DNA of 64,000 nt from an uncultured Bacteroidales bacterium. GTDB lineage: Bacteria > Bacteroidota > Bacteroidia > Bacteroidales > Bacteroidaceae. The stretch covers positions 186,001 through 250,000 of the forward strand of contig CADCHQ010000004.1 in NCBI GenBank assembly GCA_902801325.1, read 5' to 3'. Shown piece by piece: positions 8,308 to 15,903 of this stretch; the first letter of the stretch is position 1, and every line of letters begins with the position of its first letter. The position numbers and the translations under genes are program-made. The notes beneath the pieces were generated by a model that worked only from the letters and a program-made list of their open reading frames with translations, was not told the DNA's origin and did no database searches.

Positions 8308-8886
8308 ATGCGTAAGAACTTTGGAAAGAAAGGGATGTTTACTGCCCCTCTGCCTGTGCTTTTGGTAGGCACTTATGACAAGGATGGCGTGGCCAATTTG
8401 ATGAATGTGGCTTGGGGCGGACAATGTAGCGAACACCATGTTGCCTTGAACCTGGGGCATGAGCGTCAGACGCTGGAGAACATGCGTCTGAAGGGCGAGT
8501 TCACCGTGATGTTTGCCACAGAGGAGACGATGGTGCAAGCTGATTATGTGGGAATTGTGTCCGGACTGAAGGTACACAACAAGGTGGCCAACAGTGGCTT
8601 GACTCCGATGAAGGCCGAGATGGTGGACGCTCCTGCTTTCGAGGAACTTCCTGTAACCTTGGAATGCCGTGTTGCAAGCATTCGTGAAGAACCTACTGGC
8701 GAGGTGCGTGTGACTGGCGAAGTGGTGAACCTGAGTGCAGAGGAAAGCGTGCTTAATGAAAAGGGACGTGTGGACTTTGACAAGGTTCATTTGATTTGTT
8801 TCGATGAATCGACGTTAACCTATCGTGCTGTGGGGAAGGTAGTTGGCAATGCCTTCGTGGCAGGGAATAAGATTCGTAAGGGATGA
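8308..8886 (+). CDS. flavin reductase-like (FMN-binding split-barrel) protein
   Basis: A 192-aa soluble protein of the flavin reductase/flavoredoxin type. The split-barrel signature is visible at the N-terminus ('APLPVLLVGTYDKDGVANLM', then 'WGGQCSEHHVALNLGHERQT') and in the middle ('FTVMFATEETMVQADYVGI'). Family members bind FMN and reduce flavins or pass electrons; the donor here is unknown. It overlaps msrA by 4 nt (ATGA), so the two are translationally coupled, which suggests a link with repair of oxidised methionine or redox control. Confidence 0.83.
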   Translation: MRKNFGKKGMFTAPLPVLLVGTYDKDGVANLMNVAWGGQCSEHHVALNLGHERQTLENMRLKGEFTVMFATEETMVQADYVGIVSGLKVHNKVANSGLTPMKAEMVDAPAFEELPVTLECRVASIREEPTGEVRVTGEVVNLSAEESVLNEKGRVDFDKVHLICFDESTLTYRAVGKVVGNAFVAGNKIRKG

Positions 8887-9398
8887 GAGAAATATACTTC
8901 GCAGGCGGTTGCTTCTGGGGTGTAGAACATTTCATGAAGCAGATTGCAGGCGTGATGGATACGGATACCGGCTTTGCCAATGGTCGGGAAGACTTGATGG
9001 AACCCACTTATGAGGAGGTGTACACTGACACGACTGGTTTTGCCGAGACGGTGCGTGTGAGGTTCGACGAAAAGCGTGTGGGATTGCGATTCCTGACGCG
9101 TATGTTCTTCCACGCCATCGACCCTACGTCCTTGAACAAGCAAGGCGAGGACGAGGGAACACGTTACAGGACAGGCGTATATTACACCAGCGAGGAAGAT
9201 TTGCCCATTCTGCGTGATGTGTTTGAAGAGGTAAAACGCGAGGTAGGTCCAATCGTGGTAGAACTGGAACCGCTAAAAGCCTATTATTCGGCAAGCGAAT
9301 GGCATCAGGACTATCTGGAAAAGCATGCCGACGGGTATTGTCACTTGCCTTTATCCTTATTTAAATACGCGCGCGAGGCTAAGCCAGAGGTGGATTGA
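8883..9398 (+). CDS. msrA: peptide-methionine (S)-S-oxide reductase
   Basis: A 171-aa MsrA that reduces the S epimer of methionine sulfoxide in damaged proteins. The active-site 'FAGGCFWGVEHFMKQ' has the catalytic Cys10 and is followed by the family segments 'PTYEEVYTDTTGFAETVRV', 'FHAIDPTSLNKQGEDEGTRY' and 'YYSASEWHQDYLEKHADGYC'. The last cysteine in 'GYCHLP' may be a resolving residue. It overlaps the upstream flavin reductase-like gene by 4 nt. There is no signal peptide, so it acts in the cytoplasm. It is a single-domain MsrA without a fused MsrB. Confidence 0.95.
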   Translation: MREIYFAGGCFWGVEHFMKQIAGVMDTDTGFANGREDLMEPTYEEVYTDTTGFAETVRVRFDEKRVGLRFLTRMFFHAIDPTSLNKQGEDEGTRYRTGVYYTSEEDLPILRDVFEEVKREVGPIVVELEPLKAYYSASEWHQDYLEKHADGYCHLPLSLFKYAREAKPEVD

Positions 9399-9452
9399 TG
9401 GCGGAATGCTCACATTTTTATCTTTTAATTTTTAATTCTTAATTTTTCTTCG

Positions 9453-9460
9453 TATCTTTG
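9453..9460 (+). promoter_or_regulatory. -7 promoter element for the Nif3-like gene
   Basis: TATCTTTG followed by C, 36 nt upstream of the GTG start at 9497. The 9399-9452 stretch holds an AT-rich 'TTTTTAATTCTTAATTTTTC' low-complexity segment of the dispersed kind. Confidence 0.55.
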
Positions 9461-9496
9461 CCCACGGTTTAAGAAACCACACATACTTCATACAGC

Positions 9497-10297
9497 GTGA
9501 AAATAAAGGATATTCTGAACGCCCTTGAACGTTTTGCGCCGTTGCCTCTGCAGGAAAGTTACGACAATGCTGGCTTGCAGATTGGATTGACAGCGGAGCA
9601 GGAAGCCTCAGGGGCATTGTTGTGTTTGGACGTTACTGAAGACGTCATCAACGAGGCCATTGACCTTGGTTGTAACCTCATCGTCAGCCATCATCCCTTG
9701 CTGTTCCGCCCTTTGCGACATGTGACGGAGGACACGCAAGTGGAGCGATGTGTCAGGTTGGCCATTCAGAACGACATCGCCATTTATTCGGCTCACACCA
9801 ACTTGGATAATGCCGAGGACGGAGTGAACTATCGCATTGCCGAGAAGCTGGGATTGGTGGACGTGCAAATGATGCAGCCGCGACAGGTGAATGTGGCTGA
9901 TCACAGAGTGGTAGCAGGAAGCGGACTGATAGGCTATCTGCCTGGTCCTGAGGATTCTCTGGCCTTTCTGCAAAGGATTAAGGACGTTTTCCACATCGAA
10001 TGTCTCCAACACAACGAACTGCTTGGACGCCCCATCGAAACGGTGGCCTTGTGTGGCGGAGCAGGTGCTTTCATGCTCGACGAAGCCATTCGGCTTGGTG
10101 CTGATGCCTTCCTTACGGGAGAGATGTCGTACCACCAGTTCTTCGGCCACGAGCAAGAGATTCAGCTCGCCGTAATGGGGCACTATCAGAGCGAGCAATA
10201 CACGAAAGAAATCTTCTATTCCATCATCACTGACAGAGCACCTGATTTGCCTGTCTTTATCACTAGCATCGACACAAACCCGATAAAATATCTGTAA
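9497..10297 (+). CDS. Nif3-like dinuclear metal centre protein
   Basis: A 266-aa protein of the Nif3/YbgI (YqfO) family, which forms hexameric toroids with a two-metal site and is often listed as GTP cyclohydrolase I type 2, though its physiological role is debated. Metal-ligand motifs are present: 'LIVSHHPLLFRPL', 'IYSAHTNLDNAEDGVN' and 'LAVMGHYQSEQYTKE'. It is the short form without the PII-like insertion. The start is GTG at 9497, as the family N-terminus 'MKIKDILNALERFAPL' begins there. It is followed 25 nt downstream by the zinc-ribbon coiled-coil protein, a pairing seen in many Bacteroidetes. Confidence 0.9.
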   Translation: MKIKDILNALERFAPLPLQESYDNAGLQIGLTAEQEASGALLCLDVTEDVINEAIDLGCNLIVSHHPLLFRPLRHVTEDTQVERCVRLAIQNDIAIYSAHTNLDNAEDGVNYRIAEKLGLVDVQMMQPRQVNVADHRVVAGSGLIGYLPGPEDSLAFLQRIKDVFHIECLQHNELLGRPIETVALCGGAGAFMLDEAIRLGADAFLTGEMSYHQFFGHEQEIQLAVMGHYQSEQYTKEIFYSIITDRAPDLPVFITSIDTNPIKYL

Positions 10298-10322
10298 ATC
10301 AAAATAAACATAAAAACAAATT

Positions 10323-11156
10323 ATGGCAAGTAAAGTTAAAGACCCTGTTGAACTGACCGTAGAGGACAAACTGAAGAACCTCTATCAGTTGCAAACAATG
10401 CTGTCGGAAATCGACAAAATCAAGACCTTGCGTGGCGAATTGCCTTTAGAAGTGCAGGACTTGGAGGACGAAATCGAAGGACTTACCACCCGTATCGAGA
10501 AGATCCAGAATGAGATCGTAGATATGAAGCGCGAGATCGTCGACAGACGCGGAAACATCGATGCCGCAAACTCCACCATCAACAAGTATAAGGAGCAGAT
10601 GGACAACGTCAGAAATAATCGTGAATACGATTCACTGAATAAGGAAATCGAGTACCAAAAGCTTGATATCGAGCTGAACCAGAAGAAGATACGCGAAGCA
10701 GAAGAGGCTATTCAGCAACGTACTGACGATCTGGCTCGTAGCACAGAGGCAGTGACCGAGCGCCGCACTGATTTGGACATCAAGAAGTCGGAGTTGGAGG
10801 AAATCGTTGCCGAGACTCGTGCAGAGGAGGAAAAGTTACGTGAGCGTTCGAAGAACCTGGAGGCTCAAATCGAACCTCGCTTGCTGGCTTCCTTCAAGCG
10901 CATCCGTCGCAATTCGCGCAACGGACTGGGCATCGTCTATGTTCAGCGTGATGCTTGTGGTGGTTGCTTCAACAAGATTCCGCCCCAGCGTCAGCTCGAC
11001 ATTCGTATGCGCAAGAAGATTGTTGTGTGTGAGTACTGCGGTCGCATCATGATTGACCCTGAGCTGGCTGGCGTTCAGATTGTAAAGGCTGAGGCAAAGC
11101 CCAAGCGCACTCGTCGCGCTACAAAGAAGAGCGCAGAAGAGAATACGGAAGATTAA
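10323..11156 (+). CDS. coiled-coil protein with C4 zinc ribbon
   Basis: A 277-aa protein: a long antiparallel coiled coil (about residues 10-190, rich in E, K, R and Q) followed by the zinc ribbon 'RDACGGCFNKIPPQRQ' and 'IVVCEYCGRIMIDPEL' (CxxC...CxxC), then a Lys/Arg-rich tail. This is the C4-type zinc-ribbon family (CT398/DUF164-like), proposed to bind nucleic acid or to adapt secretion or flagellar components in other bacteria; a role here is not proven. It is co-transcribed with the Nif3-like gene, 25 nt upstream, and ends just before a strong terminator. Confidence 0.85.
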   Translation: MASKVKDPVELTVEDKLKNLYQLQTMLSEIDKIKTLRGELPLEVQDLEDEIEGLTTRIEKIQNEIVDMKREIVDRRGNIDAANSTINKYKEQMDNVRNNREYDSLNKEIEYQKLDIELNQKKIREAEEAIQQRTDDLARSTEAVTERRTDLDIKKSELEEIVAETRAEEEKLRERSKNLEAQIEPRLLASFKRIRRNSRNGLGIVYVQRDACGGCFNKIPPQRQLDIRMRKKIVVCEYCGRIMIDPELAGVQIVKAEAKPKRTRRATKKSAEENTED

Positions 11157-11182
11157 TCTCTCCGCTTTATATGCAAAAGACA

Positions 11183-11216
11183 AAGGGATTAGGGCAACAA
11201 GCCTTAATCCCTTTTT
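11183..11216 (+). terminator. rho-independent terminator after the zinc-ribbon gene
   Basis: The stem AAGGGATTA/TAATCCCTT with an inner GGC/GCC pair is followed by TTTTT, 27 nt after the stop codon. Textbook geometry. Confidence 0.85.
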
Positions 11217-11222
11217 ATTATC

Positions 11223-11432
11223 CCTTAGGCCTTATTGATTTGCACCTTAGGTCTTATTTGTTTGCACCTTAGGCCTTATTGGTTTGCGCCTTAGGCCTTA
11301 TTGATTTGCGCCTTAGGTCTTATTGATTCGCACCTTAGGTCTTATTGATTTGCACCTTAGGCCTTATTGATTTGCGCCTTAGGTCTTATTGATTTGCGCC
11401 TTAGGTCTTATTGATTCGCGCCTTAGGCCTTA
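11223..11432. repeat. 22-bp tandem repeat array, nine copies plus a tenth diverged unit
   Basis: Unit CCTTAGGYCTTATTGATTYG plus CR begins at 11223 and recurs every 22 bp to 11399, with a decayed copy at 11421. Variation is almost all C/T or A/G at three positions. The core AGGCCT is palindromic, and an inverted CCTAAGG follows at 11443. It fills the gap between the terminator at 11216 and the convergent HsdR_N-like gene. No open frame runs through it. It is not a CRISPR array because there are no unique spacers. Confidence 0.9.
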
Positions 11433-11488
11433 ATTTATCGAACCTAAGGTACTTTTTCCAAAGCCGTGCTTCCCCGTCTTCTTGAGTC

Positions 11489-11944
11489 TTAATTCTTAAT
11501 TACTTCGTAATCTGGAATCTCTGGCAGGAAAGTACAGACATTCGTCTCATAATCCACACGACAACAATAGTGCTGAAGGCCATTCGATACCATAAGGTAA
11601 GGCACTCGCAGGACAATGTTGTAGCGTGTAATCTGGTCGAAAACCTTTTGCGTTAGCTGTATGTTGGGCGCTTTGTATTCCACAATTGCTAAAGGGCTTG
11701 CATTCGTGCCGTAGAGCACTGTGTCGCAACGTTTCGAGGTCGAGTTTAGCGTAAGCGATATCTCGTTGGCAAGCAACTCTTGAGGATAGCCTTTGTGGTG
11801 GACGAGAAAGTGCACAAAATGCTGGCGAACCCACTCCTCGGGTGTCAATTTCACATAACGCCGACGCAGAAAGTCGAACACCATTGTGTTTCCTTCGCGT
11901 TGGCTAAGTCGCAAGTCGGCAGGAGGCAGGTTTAATGTCATCAT
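11489..11944 (-). CDS. HsdR N-terminal-like (PD-(D/E)XK fold) protein
   Basis: A 151-aa stand-alone protein resembling the N-terminal nuclease-fold domain of type I restriction HsdR. The nuclease residues are visible: E61 ('LLANEISLTL'), D74 ('KRCDTVLYG') and E89-Y-K91 ('LAIVEYKAP'). It ends in a predicted DNA-contact region ('PYLMVSNGLQHYCCRVD'). There is no helicase part and no methylase or specificity gene nearby, so it is not a restriction system. In Bacteroidetes it is a conserved neighbour of holA and AMP nucleosidase, which suggests a housekeeping nucleic-acid role. It is divergent from amn (86 bp between starts). Confidence 0.82.
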   Translation of the reverse strand: MMTLNLPPADLRLSQREGNTMVFDFLRRRYVKLTPEEWVRQHFVHFLVHHKGYPQELLANEISLTLNSTSKRCDTVLYGTNASPLAIVEYKAPNIQLTQKVFDQITRYNIVLRVPYLMVSNGLQHYCCRVDYETNVCTFLPEIPDYEVIKN

Positions 11945-11998
11945 GATGACAAAGATACAAATTAATTAATTAAAAATTAAAATTTAAAAAATATTTCC

Positions 11999-12006
11999 TA
12001 TCTTTG
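11999..12006 (+). promoter_or_regulatory. -7 promoter element for amn
   Basis: TATCTTTG, 24 nt upstream of the ATG at 12030, in an AT-rich divergent intergenic region. Confidence 0.5.
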
Positions 12007-12029
12007 TACTCGTATTAAACTGGTAAGCT

Positions 12030-12806
12030 ATGAAAACAAAGGAAGAAATCGTTCAGAATTGGTTGCCTCGTTACACCAATCGCCCTTTGGAGGACTTTGG
12101 GGAATACATCCTGTTGACTAACTTCAACAATTACGTCGACATCTTCTGTGACCACTTTGGTGTGCCTCGTCCCGACTACACTTCAAACATGCGTTCTGCA
12201 ACAGCTGAGGACATCACTATCATCAACTTTGGCATGGGTTCGCCCAACGCAGCCATCATCATGGACCTCCTTGCAGCAATTAAGCCCAAGGCTTGCCTGT
12301 TTCTGGGCAAGTGCGGAGGCATTAGTTCCAAAACGCAAAAGGGCGACCTCATCCTACCTATCGCAGGCATTCGAGGCGAAGGAACCAGCAACGACTATTA
12401 TCCTCCCGAAGTGCCGGCATTGCCTGCTTTCATGATGCAGCGTGCCGTTTCCAGTGCCATTCGTGACTTGGGTCATGATTATTGGACAGGAACCGTTTAC
12501 ACTACCAACCGCCGCGTGTGGGAACACGACGATGAGTTTAAGGCCTATCTGCGTAAGACACGCGCGATGGCTGTGGATATGGAGACTGCAACCCTCTTTA
12601 CTTGCGGTTTTGCCAATCACATTCCCACTGGCGCTTTGCTTCTTGTTTCGGATAATCCTATGACGCCCGAAGGTGTGAAAACCACTGAGAGTGACAATCA
12701 AGTGACGGCCAACTACGTGCAGGATCACGTAATCATAGGCATCGAGGCGCTCGAGATGATTAAACAGGAAAAGAAGACTGTAAAACATCTGAAATTCGAC
12801 TATTGA
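12030..12806 (+). CDS. amn: AMP nucleosidase (short Bacteroidetes type)
   Basis: A 258-aa nucleoside phosphorylase-fold enzyme that cleaves AMP to adenine and ribose 5-phosphate, adjusting the adenylate pool. Family features are 'TIINFGMGSPNAAIIMDLL', 'LFLGKCGGISSKTQKGDLI' and 'RAMAVDMETATLFTCGFAN', followed by 'LLLVSDNPMTPEGVKT', where the purine-binding acidic residue lies. It is the short form that lacks the N-terminal regulatory domain of the enterobacterial enzyme. holA follows 73 bp downstream on the same strand across a strong hairpin. Confidence 0.92.
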   Translation: MKTKEEIVQNWLPRYTNRPLEDFGEYILLTNFNNYVDIFCDHFGVPRPDYTSNMRSATAEDITIINFGMGSPNAAIIMDLLAAIKPKACLFLGKCGGISSKTQKGDLILPIAGIRGEGTSNDYYPPEVPALPAFMMQRAVSSAIRDLGHDYWTGTVYTTNRRVWEHDDEFKAYLRKTRAMAVDMETATLFTCGFANHIPTGALLLVSDNPMTPEGVKTTESDNQVTANYVQDHVIIGIEALEMIKQEKKTVKHLKFDY

Positions 12807-12821
12807 TATATAGTGTTAATC

Positions 12822-12867
12822 GCGGGTGGCAAGAGCGCTGAGAGGCGTTCTGCCAACTTATGCCCGC
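12822..12867 (+). promoter_or_regulatory. long hairpin in the amn-holA gap
   Basis: GCGGG-TGGCA (12822-12831) pairs with TGCCA (12851-12855) and CCCGC (12863-12867), with a further six-pair inner stem (12833-12838/12845-12850) capped by TGAGAG. About 16 base pairs in all, ending 12 nt before the holA ATG. There is no T run, so it is not an ordinary terminator. It may control holA translation or protect the 3' end of amn mRNA. Confidence 0.5.
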
Positions 12868-12879
12868 TATTCTTGCATA

Positions 12880-13905
12880 ATGGCAGCAAAAGACTCAGGA
12901 CCAAAGTACACAGACATTCTAAAGGATGTCGATGCGGGTAAGTTCCTCCCCGTCTATCTTTTGATGGGCGAGGAGGGGTACTACATCGATAAGGTGAGTC
13001 AGTATATTGCCGACAAAGCCCTTAAACCCGAGGAACGCGACTTTAACCTAGATATCATTTACGGAGCAGAGGCTCGTGGAAACGATATCATCAATATTGC
13101 GCGCCAGTATCCAATGATGGCAGAGCGACGTGTTGTGCTGGTTAGAGAGTTTCAGTCTTTGCAAGATAAGGATACGCTGACGGATTACGTGAAGAATCTC
13201 AATCCTTCTACTATTCTCATACTTTGTTACAAGAACGGTAGGATGGACGCGCGACGTACTTTGTGTGCTGAGATTAAGAAAAATGGTATCGTGTTCGACT
13301 CAAAACGACTCTACGATAACGAATTGCCCGGCTTCGTCAATGCATACATGAATCGCAAGAAAAAGGAAATTGAGCCTGCTGCCAATCAAATGTTGTGCGA
13401 CCATGTGGGAAGTGATTTGAGTCGATTGGTGGCTGAGATGGATAAACTGCTGATGGCTTTGCCACAAAATGAGATTAGGGTAGGGGCTTCACTCGTGGAA
13501 GAGCTTACAGGGATGAGCAAGGACTTCAATAATTTTGAATTACAGAATGCACTTGGTAACCGTGATACTTTAAAAGCGAATCAGATAGTAAAATATTTTG
13601 ACAGCAATCCTCGCTCATTTGCTCTTCAACCCACACTGGCTGCTCTCTTTAATTTCTTTTCTGATGTGTTGATGGCTTATTTCGCTCCCTCGTCGTCTGA
13701 TGAGGATATTGCTAAGTTCTTAGGGAAAAGTACATGGGTTTGTAGGCAAGCTATCATTCCAGCACGCCGATCCTACTCTGGAGCAAAGGTTATGAGTATA
13801 ATAAGTGAAATACGCAAAACTGATGCCAAATCCAAGGGGGTAGGGGGCAATAGAAGTACGCCTGGAGACCTCCTAAAGGAACTTATTTTCTTCATTCTTC
13901 ATTAA
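12880..13905 (+). CDS. holA: DNA polymerase III delta subunit (clamp loader)
   Basis: A 341-aa delta subunit that opens the beta clamp within the clamp-loader complex. Recognised from the N-terminal 'LPVYLLMGEEGYYIDKVSQ', 'ALKPEERDFNLDIIYGAEA', 'YPMMAERRVVLVREFQSL' and the C-terminal helical collar ('NNFELQNALGNRDTLKANQ', 'LKELIFFILH'). The start at 12880 (MAAKDSGPKYTDIL) is chosen because the upstream 18 codons lie inside the hairpin and lack family similarity. It ends the core block; an AT-rich non-coding stretch follows. Confidence 0.92.
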   Translation: MAAKDSGPKYTDILKDVDAGKFLPVYLLMGEEGYYIDKVSQYIADKALKPEERDFNLDIIYGAEARGNDIINIARQYPMMAERRVVLVREFQSLQDKDTLTDYVKNLNPSTILILCYKNGRMDARRTLCAEIKKNGIVFDSKRLYDNELPGFVNAYMNRKKKEIEPAANQMLCDHVGSDLSRLVAEMDKLLMALPQNEIRVGASLVEELTGMSKDFNNFELQNALGNRDTLKANQIVKYFDSNPRSFALQPTLAALFNFFSDVLMAYFAPSSSDEDIAKFLGKSTWVCRQAIIPARRSYSGAKVMSIISEIRKTDAKSKGVGGNRSTPGDLLKELIFFILH

Positions 13906-14581
13906 TTTTTTATCTATTTGCTCTTCTCTTGTAGAGTCAAATATTTTCGTCATCTCCCTATAAACAAAGGGATTAGCCCCTGTTCTGGTGCGCTGAGAAT
14001 CGCGTAGAATTTTCTTTTCGTCCCTTTGTTCGCAAATGGGCGAGTATTTCAAAATCTCGCGATTTTCCTCATTCCTCGATTTAGACTTTAGGATTCAAAA
14101 GTTTGCAATTCAATATTTGCAATTCGGTGTTGTTGTGAGCGCATGTCCATGTTTTAAGTTTTAAAATCCAAATTTCTACCAGCCTCCCACCTGTATACAT
14201 TTTACAATTTAGAATTGCCTATTGTATATTGCTGTCTTTTTGAATGTGAATGAATATTCATACTTAAAATTGCTAAAACGATAACTTATTGGGTTTCAGT
14301 TTAATATCATATTATATCTATACTATTCCCTTTAAATAAAAGTCGGAGTTTTGCCGTTTGTATTCAAATACTTGAAATTGTGTTTGCTTAATCACGTAGA
14401 CCAACTTGATTACCAGTATTTTACAAGGTTTTATTAAAGTGTTTTTTCCAAGTCTATGTATTTATAGTTCTATATTCACCTTTTAGTTCCCTTAATTCTT
14501 TCTTTTAGGCGCTTTGGGATCTTTAATCCTAAAATGTAAATACTAAATCAAAACTCACGGATTTAATTTTCAATACATAAA
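13906..14581. other. AT-rich non-coding stretch with inverted repeats
   Basis: About 680 bp with no credible gene on either strand and clearly lower GC than its neighbours. It contains AACAAAGGGA (13963-13972) with its exact reverse complement TCCCTTTGTT (14021-14030), an AATCGCG/CGCGATT pair nested across 13998-14078, and a perfect 12-bp palindrome ATGAATATTCAT (14250-14261). I see no tRNA or known RNA family. It could hold a small RNA, operators for the downstream regulator, or decayed mobile DNA. Confidence 0.5.
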
Positions 14582-14613
14582 TTTGGTTAGATAAATTTTA
14601 TTTTATAACTTTG
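14582..14613 (+). promoter_or_regulatory. promoter of the XRE regulator gene
   Basis: TTTG (14582-14585), a 20-bp spacer, and TAACTTTG (14606-14613). Transcription would start near 14619, which favours the ATG at 14666 or the GTG at 14642 as start. Confidence 0.6.
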
Positions 14614-14665
14614 TATCGAATTACAAACTCGAAACAGAGGGGTGACCCCACCCCTACTTCGCCAG

Positions 14666-15127
14666 ATGAAAGATAGAATCTTCCAGATTATGAAGCAGGA
14701 AGGACTCAATCAAAAAGAGTTCGCTGCAACGACAGGAATCAGTCCTGCCACTTTGTCAAGTATTTTCAATGGACGTACAAGTCCTACACTAAATCATGCT
14801 GAAGCTCTTCATCGTCGTTTCCCTAAACTTAACATGTCGTGGCTCTTGTTTGGCGAAGGTGATATGTACGTCAAGCCTCAGGAGTCAACTGCCCAGGGTG
14901 GTATGAATCAAGAAGACGGTGCGTTCGCTTCTTCATACCCGGAAGTCGTTGGTGGAGATGATGCTCAGAGTGCTTCTCCTGGATTACCTTTTGATGTTAA
15001 TGGAGGTACCCCTCGAATTCCAGTTGTTCGTGAGGTGGTAAAATTTATTGACAAGCCTCAACGTAAGATTACTGAGATTCGAATATTCTTTGACGACGGC
15101 ACTTTCGAAACTTTTCCTGGACGCTAA
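14666..15127 (+). CDS. XRE-family helix-turn-helix regulator
   Basis: A 153-aa DNA-binding protein. The N-terminal XRE domain is clear: 'LNQKEFAATTGISPATLSSI' is the helix-turn-helix, followed by 'FNGRTSPTLNHAEALHRRFP' and 'LNMSWLLFGEGDMY'. A Gly/Ser/Gln-rich linker joins a conserved-looking C-terminal strand region ('KITEIRIFFDDGTFETF'). This layout is common in Bacteroidetes chromosomal XRE proteins of unknown targets. ATG 14666 (MKDRIFQIMKQEG) is preferred as the family starts there; GTG 14642 in frame is the alternative. It is flanked upstream by AT-rich DNA and downstream by a bidirectional terminator, so it is monocistronic. Confidence 0.85.
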   Translation: MKDRIFQIMKQEGLNQKEFAATTGISPATLSSIFNGRTSPTLNHAEALHRRFPKLNMSWLLFGEGDMYVKPQESTAQGGMNQEDGAFASSYPEVVGGDDAQSASPGLPFDVNGGTPRIPVVREVVKFIDKPQRKITEIRIFFDDGTFETFPGR

Positions 15128-15149
15128 TCCCTTTTTATTATAATAACAA

Positions 15150-15185
15150 AGAGACCTCCCAAGCTATTTTGCTTAGGAGGTCTCT
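15150..15185. terminator. bidirectional terminator between convergent genes
   Basis: Stem GAGACCTCC...AAGC / GCTT...GGAGGTCTC (15151-15159 with 15076+100 equivalents at 15176-15184), loop TATTTT, with T-rich flanks on both strands. It separates the XRE gene from the A1S_2505-domain gene. Confidence 0.8.
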
Positions 15186-15212
15186 ATTTGTTTTGTGTTT
15201 ATTTCTTTTGTT

Positions 15213-15899
15213 TTACCAGCCTTTGGGTAGGATGATGTTCTCTACATCATGAGCCGATTTGAATAAAGGGGATATCTCCCTCTCTTGGAATCCTGCAATG
15301 CCACAACCAATACGTGTGACAAGAAACGTTAGGTCGGGTCTTGTCTTGGCAAATTCGATGAACTCGTCAACGTAAGGCTTAATTGTTTCCACTCCACCCT
15401 GCATTGTTGGGATGCCGTAGCTTTGTCCTTGCAGTCCTACGCCCTGCCCCATGATAGCACCAAATTTTTTGAAAGCTAACAAGGCAGCACCACCTCCGTG
15501 CATTCCACGCAGGTTGCTTCCGAATACAAACACCTCATTCGGTGCAAGTTCTGTGATGTAATCAGGCGTAGTCCTTTTTGCTTTGCGTGCCTTTTCGGCA
15601 TTGAAAATTCTTTTTTCCATAATATAATCCATATTTGAGATGTGACTTTTTGGCAAATATTCCCGAGAGATGTGGCAAGAACAACTTCTTAATTCTTTTT
15701 CCACGTGAATGTCTTCCTCTGCCATAATAATTTCGGGCATATCCAGTTCCATGTCGAAGTGCTGGCGCAGGTAAGGCACAATCACTCGTTCGCGAATGTT
15801 ATGGTATTGTTGCGAGATAGCCGATGGTGTCACGCCCTTCATTTCAGCCACTTCTTTGGTCGCATACCCTTCGATAAATAAGCCTGCTTGAATAGGCAA
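15213..15899 (-). CDS. HTH plus A1S_2505 (macro-like, phage-associated) domain protein
   Basis: A 228-aa frame with two parts. Residues 1-50 look like a sigma-region-4/HTH DNA-binding module ('EGYATKEVAEMKGVTPSAIS' then 'QQYHNIRERVIVPYLRQHF'). Residues 115-228 match the A1S_2505 family, a macro-domain-like fold first noted in phage and plasmid proteins ('NEVFVFGSNLRGMHGGGAAL', 'GQSYGIPTMQGG', 'LTFLVTRIGCGIAGF'). The only upstream start is TTG at 15899, 4 nt after the GH130 stop. Alternatives are internal ATGs at 15632 or 15620, which would give the A1S_2505 domain alone and leave the HTH part as a remnant. The function is not known; macro-like folds often bind ADP-ribose or NAD derivatives. 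Confidence 0.65.
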   Translation of the reverse strand: MPIQAGLFIEGYATKEVAEMKGVTPSAISQQYHNIRERVIVPYLRQHFDMELDMPEIIMAEEDIHVEKELRSCSCHISREYLPKSHISNMDYIMEKRIFNAEKARKAKRTTPDYITELAPNEVFVFGSNLRGMHGGGAALLAFKKFGAIMGQGVGLQGQSYGIPTMQGGVETIKPYVDEFIEFAKTRPDLTFLVTRIGCGIAGFQEREISPLFKSAHDVENIILPKGW

Positions 15900-15903
15900 G
15901 AGG

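Noticed and set aside
11223..11432. Possible CRISPR array
   Set aside because: Repeats are contiguous with no unique spacers and no cas genes are present.
11489..11944. Type I restriction system
   Set aside because: Only the HsdR N-terminal fold is present, with no helicase, hsdM or hsdS; the neighbours are housekeeping genes.
13906..14641. tRNA or known small RNA in the AT-rich gap
   Set aside because: No T-loop or acceptor pattern could be found; only generic inverted repeats are visible.
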